64,000 bases of DNA from NCBI GenBank assembly GCA_030770545.1, contig CM061091.1, forward strand, positions 5,587,501 through 5,651,500. The letters run 5' to 3'. This DNA comes from Macropodus opercularis (lineage: Eukaryota; Chordata; Actinopteri; Anabantiformes; Osphronemidae). This document shows, in pieces, positions 1 through 11,097 of this stretch; the first letter of the stretch is position 1; every line of letters begins with the position of its first letter. The notes under the pieces were generated by a model. The model saw only the letters and a list, made by a program, of their open reading frames with translations. It was not told the origin of the DNA and made no database searches. The translations under genes were made by a program, and so were the position numbers.

Positions 1-55
1 GCTGGTCCAAATAGCTTTCAGGTTTTCCTCGCTCTCTTTCCTGAGTAGAGAGGGT
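1..55 (-). CDS. Partial coding exon of an unrecognised minus-strand gene, cut by the window edge
   Basis: On the minus strand a pyrimidine-rich tract ending in TAG (AG at 57-56) precedes an open stretch that runs off the window at base 1. In the frame set by the two upstream exon candidates it reads TLSTQERERGKPESYLDQ, hydrophilic and charged. A second acceptor with a better pyrimidine context lies 15 nt further in (exon start at 40) and would remove exactly five codons (TLSTQ) without shifting frame, so alternative acceptor use is possible. A different frame is also open across this exon alone. The protein family is not recognised. Exon status is inferred from splice signals and phase agreement. 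Confidence 0.5.
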
Positions 56-889
56 CTACAACACAGAAAAAAGAATATTAGCATCTCTTAATGTGGATAT
101 ATAAGTTAATCATATCTATCACACTAAATCTGAGTTATCACTACAGTGCATGTAACCCAGTTTAAAGCACAAATTTCCTGCAGTACACAAATGGGCCACG
201 TGATGGTGCTGTTTCACTGTACCTCAAACAAAAGTCTAACCTTGTTATACCCAAATGTCACACACTGCCCAGTGCCACTGAGGACCTATCAATAAACACA
301 GCTGTAAAATCAAATAAATGTCTTATAAACACTTGATGGGGAATCTAAATTAGACTCATCTTCTGCTGCATTACCATCAGAAGATGCCCAGGGCCATCAT
401 GCATTCTGACATTTTATTTCAATTAAATGCTGTAATGACATCATAAAGCCAATGGACTGGATGTATAATTTTAATTTTACCACAGAGAAGGTGATGAGAC
501 CATCATGAATCTTGGCTCATCCCCCTCTTGACTTAAATACCCACATTCTTTCATCTGCAGGGATGTGTGGAGGGGTGAGAAAGGAGGGAGGGGGTCTAAT
601 GAGCAATGCGAGTGGGGGGCAGCACCCCCAACCTTAATAGAATGTGACTGTGAAATGTATTCATATTGCCAGTAAAATAAATGCTTTGAGGAGCCTAAGC
701 CGGTTCTGACTGAGGCTGTTTACTCAGGAAAGTCTCACTGGCTGAATGCACGGTGTGAGGTCAGCCCCTCTACACAGATGCTATCAGACATGCTGAGAGG
801 TACATGGCTGACAATTACTATTTGCAGTAGATAACAGGTGGGAGCAACCTGCGTATCTGTGTTTTGGCAGAAATCGAGTAAAGACGTAC
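56..889 (-). other. Presumed 834-bp intron
   Basis: This lies between the exon candidates 890-927 and 1-55. On the minus strand it starts with GTACGT and ends with a pyrimidine tract and TAG. It holds no repeat or long open frame that I can identify. A G-rich patch near 565-625 is the only compositional feature. Confidence 0.45.
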
Positions 890-927
890 CTCTCTCGACT
901 GCCGTGGAGTGCTCCCCAGCTTCACAC
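890..927 (-). CDS. 38-nt internal exon of the unrecognised minus-strand gene
   Basis: On the minus strand a long pyrimidine tract (about 955-931) ending in CCCAG precedes the exon, and the donor is GAGAG followed by GTACGT, close to consensus. The exon carries two bases that complete a codon from the upstream exon, then 12 codons reading VKLGSTPRQSRE, and ends on a codon boundary. This phase fits both neighbours: 1057-1108 leaves one base over, and 1-55 starts in phase 0. The product is not recognised. The exon is short but within the normal size range for vertebrates. Confidence 0.55.
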
Positions 928-1056
928 CTGGGCAGAGAAAGGAGGAAACAGACAAGAAAATCACCACTTAAGTAAAAAAACATGTATTCTGCCCCTGTGG
1001 AAGAGAGTTAGGGGCCTCTGATTCATCAGAGGCTGCAGTAATTTAACGTTTCCTAC

Positions 1057-1108
1057 CATTTAGCATAGCTACTTTTGATCCCTGGTAAACCACCTCTGCT
1101 CTATGAGT
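1057..1108 (-). CDS. 52-nt internal exon of the unrecognised minus-strand gene
   Basis: On the minus strand the acceptor has the tract CTTCCTTCTGTAG and the donor is AAATG followed by GTAGGA. It reads THRAEVVYQGSKVAMLN and leaves one base, which pairs with the two leading bases of exon 890-927 to give glycine; the intron between them is 129 bp. An in-frame TAG lies directly before the exon in genomic DNA, so translation must enter through splicing. A second, even stronger pyrimidine tract and CAG lies about 100 nt upstream (AG at 1209-1208), but using it would bring in stops. The next exon upstream was not found. Confidence 0.5.
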
Positions 1109-2893
1109 CTACAGAAGGAAGACGGGTAGCTCTATCTGTGTAATGAGCTGCCACAAGCATGAAAAGTTGGTAAATGAGTTGAGCTCCCAGAAATAGGTAC
1201 TGACGATCTGACAGGAAAGAAAAGCAAAGGAAAGAGTGGAGCGTGAGAACTTTTAATTTGTAAGAAAGTAACAAAAACTGACAGTAAACCAGCGAAGGGA
1301 AAGGTGCACGTTGCAGAATTCAAGATTGTTGAATTTCTTGAAGACAGCAGTAGAGTGATAGAGACATCCAGATTGGTTTTGTGGCAGCCTTGGGGACAGG
1401 TGGTATGTGCACTGGCAGATGTGTGCCAGCAGGACAGACGATGTGTTTAGTGGTCAGTCTCCAGCTGGACATCTCCTTTCCTTAGGTCCCCCCCATCCTA
1501 CTCATATGTAATCAGGCTGACAGGTCTGAGTGGGGCTGCATGGCTGCTGATGGGGGGAGCAAAGACACCTCTGCCTGAGTGGGCTGTCACTTCCAATTTG
1601 AGGGTGGAAGTGATAGCAACCTGCACAAGTGACGGAGGGGGGTGAGCTGTGGATGGAGGCCACAACCTTAGCTAAGTGATGAGATCGGCACAGCCCTATC
1701 TCACTCTTAAACACGCTTCAGTGAAGAGGGAATAAAATACGCTGCCCAGATGCAATGTTGCGTTAGGTTAGTAAGCGCTGGAGAGCTTGGCGTTGCTTTC
1801 TGGCTTTGTGCGTTCCATCCAGCACTGGACTAAGAGTGGAGCGTGAATGTTTTTCCATTTCATATGGGTGTGGGGAGTCATCTGATTCCCTAATCTTAAT
1901 AACAACAAACTCTACTGTATTTGTCTGTGGTATATATTTTACGTGGGCACATACAGCATTTATCACACACACAGAGCCTCATCGTCTGTTTCTCTGAGGG
2001 TGCAGTAGTGGCTCCATGTCACCTGGACCGTCCTGTCAAGATACACACTTGGATATTGATCTTGAAAAGCCCATCAAGGTGGTAATTGAAATCACCAGAG
2101 GTTTAATTGGTGTTTCGTCTGGCAGTTGCGACAAGTTGGTCGCGGCTGTTGACGCTAATACCTTTACACAGTTTCATTACATGTTCAAGCAGAGTGGAAT
2201 TGTAAAATTATGCCAGTTTTCTAAAAGATAGAAAGATTTCTGATGTAATATATGTATTTTCGTAGTATATACGTACGTTTCTTGCATATTTGATATTTAT
2301 TTACATCCTTTGTTCTAGAAAAATCATGTGACAGTCAGGAAAAAAATGAAATGCAAAAAAGACAAATGAGATTCCAGCTAAAGGCGCTGAACTGAGTACA
2401 CAGCACGCCCAGCTGTCCTGTTCTGCTCTCTGTGACGAAGGTATCTTGTTAAAGTGGTTTTGGACACGACTCGACACGATTTGATTTGATTTGACACAGG
2501 CGGTTGTAAGAATCTGTTACAAATAGAATTTGAAGTCTGGAAAATACAACACTTCAAAATTACATTTCAGAGAGCAACATGCGCCTGTGACAAAGTATAA
2601 CTAAAACCAGTAATATAACAATGTAAAGTGAATTTCAGGGGGATTTGTAAACAACATTTATCTCCGTAGTATCTATTTGGTTGAGGGTAATAGTTGCTGT
2701 TTGATTGCAATTTCACACTCAGTCAATTCCACTCAGTATAACCATGGTATTGATTTTTACTGCTGCGCGGCAAAACAGTGATAAATGATCAGACTGGGGT
2801 TTCATCCTATGAGATGCAGAAAATTCATCCTGGCAATTCAGGCGATGTAGAACAGATGTAAATGCAACAGCAGGAGTCCAAGATCTGTATACT
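1109..2893. other. Non-coding stretch with a strong unused minus-strand acceptor
   Basis: No gene is recognised. The notable feature is the very strong minus-strand pyrimidine tract and CAG at about 1236-1208. A plus-strand open frame at 2016-2231 (71 codons, MSPGPSCQDTHLDIDLEK onward) looks fairly protein-like and is preceded by an acceptor-like CAG near 2003, but it matches nothing I know. A short GATTT repeat sits near 2480-2492. Confidence 0.5.
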
Positions 2894-2934
2894 CATTCAA
2901 TATATCTTCCATTCAACATTCAATATATCTTCCA
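2894..2934 (+). repeat. Two-copy tandem duplication
   Basis: An 18-bp unit (CATTCAATATATCTTCCA) occurs at 2894-2911 and again, identical, at 2917-2934, with a 5-bp spacer. This is a local duplication seen directly in the sequence. Confidence 0.85.
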
Positions 2935-5900
2935 AGGTCCAATTTGGAAGTTGAGAGGCTTTAAGGGTTTATATATAGATTTCCTGTTCACCAAAAAGAT
3001 TTTCTGCATCACTAATGGGTTCAATTCAGGAAAAAAGAGAAAGAAAACAGTCCAACAATAAAGCTATCATTGTTGTTATACAAGTATAAAACACACGGGT
3101 CACATTACATTTTAACAGAAGGGTTGGTCTTCAGTTTTTCCACTGTTGATGGAAATTATTTAAAGGCAAAATAAGCTCTTAAACTTTGTCCTCTGTTGCC
3201 CTCAAAGGTAACCTTGAGCATCCACCTCTCCTTCAGCGACGAAGTCTTTGAATATTCATGCAGTCGACCCAGCATTACCGCAAGGATCCACATAAGCAGG
3301 AGCCACATCATTAGTGGATCCATTAACGTCCCTCCCTCTCAAAGCCCTTGTACAACTCAGACACACATCAAACATCTCTTTTTTCCTGCCACCACTGTCG
3401 AGGAGGAGCAAAGGACAAAAACAATGTGAAATAATGAGCTTGTTAAGAGAAGGATTTTAGCCCCTTGCTCTCAGAACTGGTTTTAACCGCAGACAGGCCA
3501 GGAAGATGCTAAAAGCCAGACAAGGCGTGTCCTCATCCTGCCTTCTATCCAGTCTGGCCACCACATATAGACCTTTCATTAAACATTCAGCACACTGAGC
3601 TAGTGTGACCCCAACCAGCTGCACCCCCCCACTCCCCAACAAACCACCCACACCTGCACTCTGCACAGACACACTCCTCCTCCACTTGACTCTGTGTGGG
3701 AATACAGGGCTATGGCATGTTGCTTTGGTATATCAGAGGAAAAACACTCGAGAACAGAGGCATTAGGCTTTAAGCTCTGCTCCATTGATGTTTTTACTTG
3801 TGTTGTGTTAAGAGATAAAACAAGGTTTCACTTGGTACTGCAATCCTCCAGGACTGGGGGAGAGAAGGCAGCTGCAGAGGAGAGGGAGGTGATGGGTGGA
3901 CGATCAGTGGATGGGACTGAAGACATGCTTACAGAAGCTCTTTAAAGACCAAAGATGGTCCATCTGAAATTTGCCTTATCATCTGAAAACTGCCTCACGA
4001 AAGAAGGCTTGAAAGCTTTAAGACCTTCTTAGGTGTTAGTATTTCAAAGCACACGTCTGGCTAAGAATGAGTCACTACACATCCTCCATCCAACCAGTTA
4101 TGTTGACCTGTAAATGACACAAACAGCTAAAGTGCCAGGAAACAGATTTATTCCAATAATTCAGTTGCAGCCACAGTATGTTAGTCAGTGACCTCCTAGG
4201 AAAATCTTGGACAAATATTCACCTTGTAGTACAGTAATCCAATGTCCACTAATTAAACACTTACATTCTTCAGTATCTTTTTTTAAAATGTAACATTCTT
4301 ATGTTTGTACAGGATATTCAGTTGTATCTCTGGCTGAAAACTCGTTATTCACACCCTATTTAGCTCTATTTTGGTCTCCACCAATTCCTGAGGGAAATGT
4401 TTGCTCTTTAGCAGCCACATGCACCACTACAGTAACCCGCTTACAGCAGTGGTTATCTGCTGTTGGACATGAAGTGTACAGTGTGATTTTTTGATATTTT
4501 TGCAGAAAAATAGCTGGGAGGGCAGATTACATTCACATACTGGTGCTTTATTCACACTGCAGCTTTCAAATAGTCAGTTATATCATAAAGGAAAACACAA
4601 TAACAGCTTCTTGCAAATCTACCACTCAAGCAGCGTCCTTAAACTCGACATGGCGTTGTTCTGTGAAAGGCTATTTGTGCAGCTGCACTGACACCGTTGC
4701 TCTATTTTCAGGGCAGCTCAGATCATGCATTGCCACTTTGCTGAAAGGGGGTAACATCAGTCCTCTTAAGAGTGAAGCTGAATGGGTTGATGAGTAGCAG
4801 TGATTATACATAAAATAATTCATATATGATTATTATAATGTAACGTAAAAACTCTTTTATTAACACTTGGATTCCAACTTGAAGTTGCCCACTAGCAGAA
4901 CAACCTTAAATGAAGGACTGAGGCTACCTTTTATTATCCTTTCAAAGACATTTGTATAGACAGGATCCACTGAGTAATTGAAAGATGAAATTGAGGCAAT
5001 GGATTTTTTTCTGTGATGTACATACCCTAAAGTGCCTCAGGAATAAAACCCTTCATATTGAGCCAAAAACCTCAAACTGAAATGATAAAGGGGAACTGCC
5101 TTTGTGAAGCAATAAAGTAGGTAGATATAATAATCTGTCTCATGTTTTAATTTGCTCTAATTTGGGGCCTCTTTTTCTGTGTAATCTTCAAATTCTTTTC
5201 TCACGCTGGTTAATGCTGGGCAGTGAACACAGCAGGGGGGGAAAAATGAACTACACAGAGAAGAATTTGCTGAAAGGGGAAATGAAATGTGGGACTAATT
5301 AGCGCTAGGGCAGTTAATTTTTTTCCAAGATTATAAACTCAGAGTTGATGCTATTTGGGGCACGTTCAAGGTTAAGCTTTGCAAAAACTTCCTATGGCAA
5401 ATTTCCATGGAAACAGAGCATCAGAGAGCTCTGTGTGGGGGTGTGACATGTAGTTGCTTGGTGTAACACCACATACAGGACCACGCCTGGCAACTTGCAT
5501 GAGGAGGGATGTGTAAACAAATGCTACCTGCCACTCATGAGCCTGGCCAAGTTTTAAATGTGTGCTTTTTCAGCAGGTCAGGACCATGGACAGCTCCTTG
5601 TGCTGATCTAAAGGTTAAAAAGGCCCCAGGAAACAAATGACAATTTAGCAAACAAACTTGAATTGATTTGAAAAATAGAATAAAAAGAGCAGATATATTA
5701 CATCTTAGTACTCATTGTCATAGTAGAATAGTATCAGTAGTAGTTTTTATGTCCACCATATTTTCTGTTTGATTGGACCTGATGGCTTTTATTGTGTTTC
5801 TTCAATTGAAAAAATACAGTAATTGCCCACCCCTAGTTCCTTTTTAAGCTTTGTGCTCTGACTTTCAAACTAATAAAATGAACTGTTTGATGACCTCTTT

Positions 5901-7910
5901 TGTTTGATGAAGTATTGTTCCTAACTTTTTAATTTCTTACATTAAAGTCAGAGCCAAATCCCTTTATCATGAGCTCCTGTTACACTGGCAGCATGCTGAG
6001 GTGCTGTGATCAGATGCCACTATGTCTTTGTTAAGGCTCTGTGCTCCCCTGTTCACCTCTATTTGCAGTGAGATTGGGAACTAGAATTGGCCCTGTCACT
6101 GTTTACCCTGGCCTCTCATTTGAGTTTGCTCCACGTTCTCGAACACACCCCTTGTTTTTCTGTCAGAGCACTGCTGATTACAGCAGGGACTGATGAGTCC
6201 AGACATGTGAGTAAAGCACAGGAGCTGTGGCTGAATACTAAGTGAGTAGTTTGGGAACCGCCTCAACACATTCGGGGAGCAGCACCTTCAACATTTGCAT
6301 TAAAATGACTTTGAAATAAATACAATTAACGAGATTCTGGTAGGATTTTTGTTTTTCCTAAACTGTTGCCTGTAATTACTGTGATCCAAAATGTGGTGCC
6401 ACTTTTGCACAATAACAGGAAAATCTGATTTTGGCAACTTAAACACATTATGACCATTTATAGTAGTAGTGCTGGCAATCACATAACACAGGTCAGATCT
6501 AGGTTTAATTGTATTGTAAACATGATGTCTGCATTAAGTGCCATTAAAATAGCTCCTGCCAGCTGCATCATTTTCGTAGCCTTTTTAGTTCATAGCGTAA
6601 TTACATTCTGTACAGCGAGTCACCTTACAAAGTTTTGATGATGAACTGAAGCTGTTGTTTGTTGCAATCCATACACTGACAATGTTGCCTTGATTTGCTG
6701 CTCTTGTTATGTTGACAAAGTTGTCCGGGCTGCAGCTTGCCAATGTATTGTTTGGTGAGCCCAGCTTGTCGACCCTGTCTCAGCACTATAGCATCTATGC
6801 TAACATCAGCAAAAAATGTACTTTGCCTGAAAAGAGCACTTCAAACTTAATGGCTTCACTACATCACTTCTGCCATGTGCACACAATTTTGATTCCTCTT
6901 TACGTATATTAAACTTGCATCTGGAAATTTCTTAGCTATCAGCTATAGTATATTATCTACATTAGATGTGCGCTTATCACACCCAGCCAGGTAACCACCT
7001 GCTTTGTAAAGTTTGGGAAGAAGTTGGGGTCAAACTTGGTCACATAATTAATTTAGGCTGCAAAATATTAATAGTAATGCCCACAAGACGCTGTTTGAGT
7101 GACACCAAGAACAGTCCTCTGAGTGAACACACACTATAAATGATACACAGCATAAAAGAAAATAGTAAACAATTTAAGTCTCAAGTGTGTGTAAAACATT
7201 AGCTGTCAGGCCAGTGTATTATGAGTTAGAAAGAACAGGACAAGCGCCTAAGTTTACTCGTCCTAACAACATTATTCATCTGTCTGTGGCCTTGGAGCCA
7301 TGCATTCTTAACATGCCTGCCAGCTCACCTCTGGGCTCCAACCACCCTACAAATAAGACCATTCCAGGCCTTCATAGTAAGTGCTGATTAGCCTGCAGCA
7401 CTTCCCTGTTTTCTTCTTACTAGCCTCTGGTCTTGCCTCTGTTTTCCTCTACTTTCCCCCCATTATCATTCTTCCTCCTCCAGATGGTCTTTTACTTCAC
7501 CCTCTCCCCAGTGTCTTATCTTCTCCCTCTACCTCTACTCGTCTGGCAGCGCATCACCTCTGGCCTTCAGAGTCCAACCTATAATTTCCTCCTGCTCCTG
7601 TTGGTGCCCTCTCTATGGTCTCTGACTGCCTTTATGATAAGCAGTAAAAATGAATAATTACAAAAAACACAAATATCCTAAATAACTGCTCTGTCTATAG
7701 CAGGTTTGTCCTCGTCTTCGGTTCTGTACAGCAACAATGGTAAAAAAGTGACAGTAAAAGTTTACTTCTCAAGCACTTTTCTTCTTGTACAGAAGCTCCT
7801 TGTCGCACCGTGCTCTGTGTGGTTGAGCTCTGACAGGCAATGAAGTGTGCGCGAACATCTGAACAGAGCAGCACTTACTCAACCCTTCTTCGACTCTGTG
7901 CTAATGAGAG
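2935..7910. other. Long non-coding stretch, no gene recognised
   Basis: Open frames here are short and overlapping on both strands, as expected by chance. No repeat family, RNA gene or convincing exon pair was seen. The base composition is ordinary and AT-rich, with a consensus octamer (ATTTGCAT) near 6293. Parts near 5130-5530 and 5950-6180 have enhancer-like mixed texture but nothing specific. Confidence 0.5.
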
Positions 7911-7949
7911 GAGTGTGTGCGTGCGAGTGTGTGCGCGCGCGAGTGTGTG
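7911..7949. repeat. Imperfect (TG)n/(CG)n alternating tract
   Basis: GTGTGTGCGTGCGAGTG followed by GTGTGCGCGCGCGAGTGTGTG gives an almost unbroken purine-pyrimidine alternation. It is a degenerate microsatellite with potential to form left-handed DNA. Confidence 0.75.
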
Positions 7950-10118
7950 AATTCTGCAAAGGGCTGTCACAGTGACTGACACGCCTTTATGCCTGAAATA
8001 ACTTTTACACACATCAGGTGGCTGTTGCCCCAAGGTCCCCAGAGCTGAGGTGTCATTTAAGGAACACAGCTTGTTTTTGCTGCAGCTTACGTGCAGCTGA
8101 CTGCCAACCCACTGCTCTGCCTATTATTGAGAAAACAAAAACAATAACAGAAAAAAAAAATCATCCCACAGCAACAATGCCAGGGCAAACACAGCCCGAT
8201 ATGTGTCTGCAGCTAACTTCTGCAGTGTCGCACTCTTTATGCACACATTACGTTTCTTCACTTTTATGTTTGACACTGTTTGGTTGAATGCGCTTCACAG
8301 AAACGCTGATCATTAAATTTAAGCTACGGGTTAGAGAGAAGCACGACGGTCGTTAGTTTTGTCAGTCTAAGGATCTAAGGCAGCAGCATTCCCCTAACAT
8401 GCCATTAATGTCCTCCGCTTATTGCTGCCCACTGTGTAAAATATAGAGAATATATACTGTACACACCCAGTGACTTGAGCAGTAGCCTGACAAGTTGACA
8501 GCAAACCATTGCTGAAAAAAAATAAAAACACACTAAAGGCATCGATTCGGTTTTTGAGCACTTTTTTAAAAAGTTTGTTTTGTACATGTGTGAAGTAGCT
8601 GGTCAGGAAATCACAATCACGCTCAGAAAATCTGCTGTAAACCGTTCGTGGCAAAATGCCTTCGACCCCACGGTTCTTAACCTCACCTCAGCCTCAGTCT
8701 GTCTGATTACCTGGCTTCAGAGTTTAAATGCTCATTGCTCATGCTCTCCCGTTCTGCTATCTCAGGCTCCTTTCTTCTCCCTGTCAGGGAAAATGCCAGA
8801 GAGGTGCAGTGAGAGTCATGCTCTGCGCCCAGCGCTGGTAATTTGACAGGGAGCAGAGAGGCTGCAGAATAATTGGAATAGCATTTATGTGTCAATGTGA
8901 CACCGAGGGAGGGAGCTCAACATTTAACATGTCCGACTGGAAGGGGGTAAAAAAAACAAACAAGATTCCTGCAATAGTTTTCACAAGTTGTCTCACTTAA
9001 GCAGCGGTGGGTTAATCAGACAAACTAGACATCTGGCCTTTTGTCAGATCTGTTTGCGTCTGAGGCTCTGGGAAAACACAGCAGAGCAATACAAAGGATG
9101 ATTCTGGCCAAACTGTAGTCTTGTGAACGTGAAGTCAATGCTGGCCGGAGTAGAGCTGTTCCAATGGTTTTAATTGGACCTAACTCAATGGGTCAGATGC
9201 ATCCGCAAACAAATGGAGCTTTCGGTGTGACTTTGCAGTGAGACAGTGTGGTCTGCGGATGCATGAAGTGAAACTTTTATCAGGCGAAGAGCACTAACCG
9301 AAACACCAGAAGCTGTAAGATGACATGACCTGGCAGGTTTCACAGCGTTCTAATTGGTTCCTTTCACCGAACAGTTCGGCTTCATAGCCTTCAGTGATAA
9401 GGCGGTGCATATTCCACCCAGCATCAGCTGATCAGCAGCCTGTTGCTAGGGAAGAAACCCATACGTTTTGTCAAACATGGCGTTTTGGAACAGTTTGGAC
9501 AACAGAGGCTGCCATGTTGAGGAAAACCGGGGATGTGTTCGTGTATCAAAGCTACTTTTTGCATGTCAGTAAAACACAAACGTGACATAACACCGTCTGA
9601 CTGGCTAGCTAGCGACTTTTTGTCCCTCCTGTTCTGCTCTCAAACTGGCTGATGCTGCCAGTCTCAGCAGAGAGGGACAGCACAGTGTAATGAGCAGGAT
9701 TACCAAGGGAAACTGGCAGGAATAGTATGGTATCAAAGGAAATCTAGTCAGTGAGGGATATTCAGCCAGCTCTGCCGTTCTTTTATTCATTGCTTGTGCG
9801 CCCAAAGTGACTCAGCTCACTCTCCTGCTGTCAAACCCTGTCATTATCCATTAGTGTGTTTCTGCCTCACTAGGGACCATACACTGCTGCTGCTGCCATG
9901 TGTGAGTATAGGTACATTTACAGTAGTGAGAATGTGTGTGAGCTTAATGAACAGATCCAGTTATATGTGTGAAGCGTATGTACAGTATGTTCGTTCACAT
10001 CACGCACATTCATGGGAAGATTTGTATTTAGGCAAGGAATACAACCGTATGTGGTCTTTTCCAGGGTCTATGATTGCAGCTGTGCATTTTCTGTTTGTGC
10101 ATTCCTATAAAATATAAA
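7950..10118. other. Non-coding stretch with one weak exon candidate
   Basis: No gene is recognised. It contains A-runs near 8150 and 8514 and an isolated minus-strand splice-flanked stretch at 8711-8780, listed separately. The rest shows only short chance open frames. Confidence 0.45.
8711..8780 (-). other. Weak candidate exon, 70 nt
   Basis: On the minus strand TTTTCCCTGACAG precedes an open stretch reading RRKEPEIAERESMSNEHL and a few more residues, ending in GCCAG followed by GTAATC. The phase (two leading bases, two trailing) cannot join directly to exon 1057-1108, which starts in phase 0. The GA-rich composition makes a charged reading likely by chance. It is kept only because both splice signals are present on the same strand as the left-edge gene. 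Confidence 0.18.
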
Positions 10119-10355
10119 GTTTGCATGTTCACTCCACGTCTGTGCACGTTTTTTTCCACCTTCTCCAGATTCTACTCACAGTCCAAATGCAGTTAGGTGA
10201 GCTGGTGACAAATTGCCAATAGGTGTGAATGTGAGCGTGAATGGTTGTTTATCCTTATACGTCAGTGCTGATGGGTGACCTGTCCAAGGTTTACCCAGAC
10301 TCTCACCCACTGACAGCTGAGCTGGAAGAGAAACGACTGGCCCACAGATGAAACA
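10119..10355 (+). mobile_element. Diverged interspersed repeat of a common teleost family (probably an L2-type LINE 3' end), plus orientation
   Basis: In order the segment holds GTTTGCATGTTC, CACAGTCCAAATGCAGTTAG, CTGGTGACAAATTGCC, ATAGGTGTGAATGTGAGCG, GTGACCTGTCCAAGGT, a CACTGACAGCTGAGCTGG block and a tail resembling GAGAAGCGG...GATGAA. From memory this block order is that of a very abundant fish repeat. I attribute it to the 3' part of an L2-like LINE or a derived SINE; the family name is uncertain. The copy is old, with many substitutions and no coding capacity. It is in opposite orientation to the copy at 14770-15090. Confidence 0.75.
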
Positions 10356-10860
10356 TTGTTACAGGGACAACCAAACTTTCTAAACAAAAAGAAAAATTAA
10401 TCTCTGTATACATTTCTGCAAGGCCAGTCTGTTAGAAGTGCTTCAGTTCTGTACAATAAATAGTCCCAGTAATAGAAAAATGATGTCATTTCACCTTTCA
10501 GTGCAGTACACTGAAAACTGTGCTTTATCAGAAAATGCACCAAAGAGAATTGTTATTTAGCCTTGTTGTAAGCCCAGTGCTCGTGTATAACGCCACACAT
10601 TTCTGCTGGTGTGAATGAATGACAGAGTGTGTATGTGTGTGATAAGGCTAAAGAGGCTGGGCCTCAGGCGTTGCTCCTCTTTTCTCTCTGCTCTGCTGTG
10701 ATCCCTGAGGAGGGCAGGCAGCATGCCAGAACTGCTAGGTTGCTAGAGATCCAGATAAGATGGACAGCAAGAGAGAAGAGGAGGTGAGTGTGTGTGCATG
10801 GGATGGGGAGTCGGGGGGTGGAGGGGTGTGAAGGTGGGAGGATAAATGCATGTCTTATCA

Positions 10861-11097
10861 GAGAACAAAATAAAGAGGGCGATCAGATGAGCGACAAGAA
10901 GAAAGCAAGTCTAGAGAGGACACAGCAGAGTAAAATATTAAGGACAGATGTGATGGAAAGAAACTAAAGCACTTATACAAGAAGAAGAATAAGGAAACAG
11001 ACAGAGTGTGCTAGAAAAAAGAACAGACGGAAACAAAGAGACCAAAAGACAAACAGATTAAAGGCAGAGACTGAGCAAAAGGAGTGAGCAGTGACTT
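10861..11097 (+). repeat. Purine-rich (A/G) tract on the plus strand
   Basis: About 235 bp in which the plus strand is dominated by A and G (GAAGAAGAATAAGGAAACAG and similar). It is low-complexity in character but not a clean tandem repeat. Confidence 0.6.

Noticed and set aside
2016..2231. 71-codon plus-strand frame with a protein-like reading
   Set aside because: No family is recognised; the acceptor upstream is weak and the in-frame donor is poor. Length is within chance.
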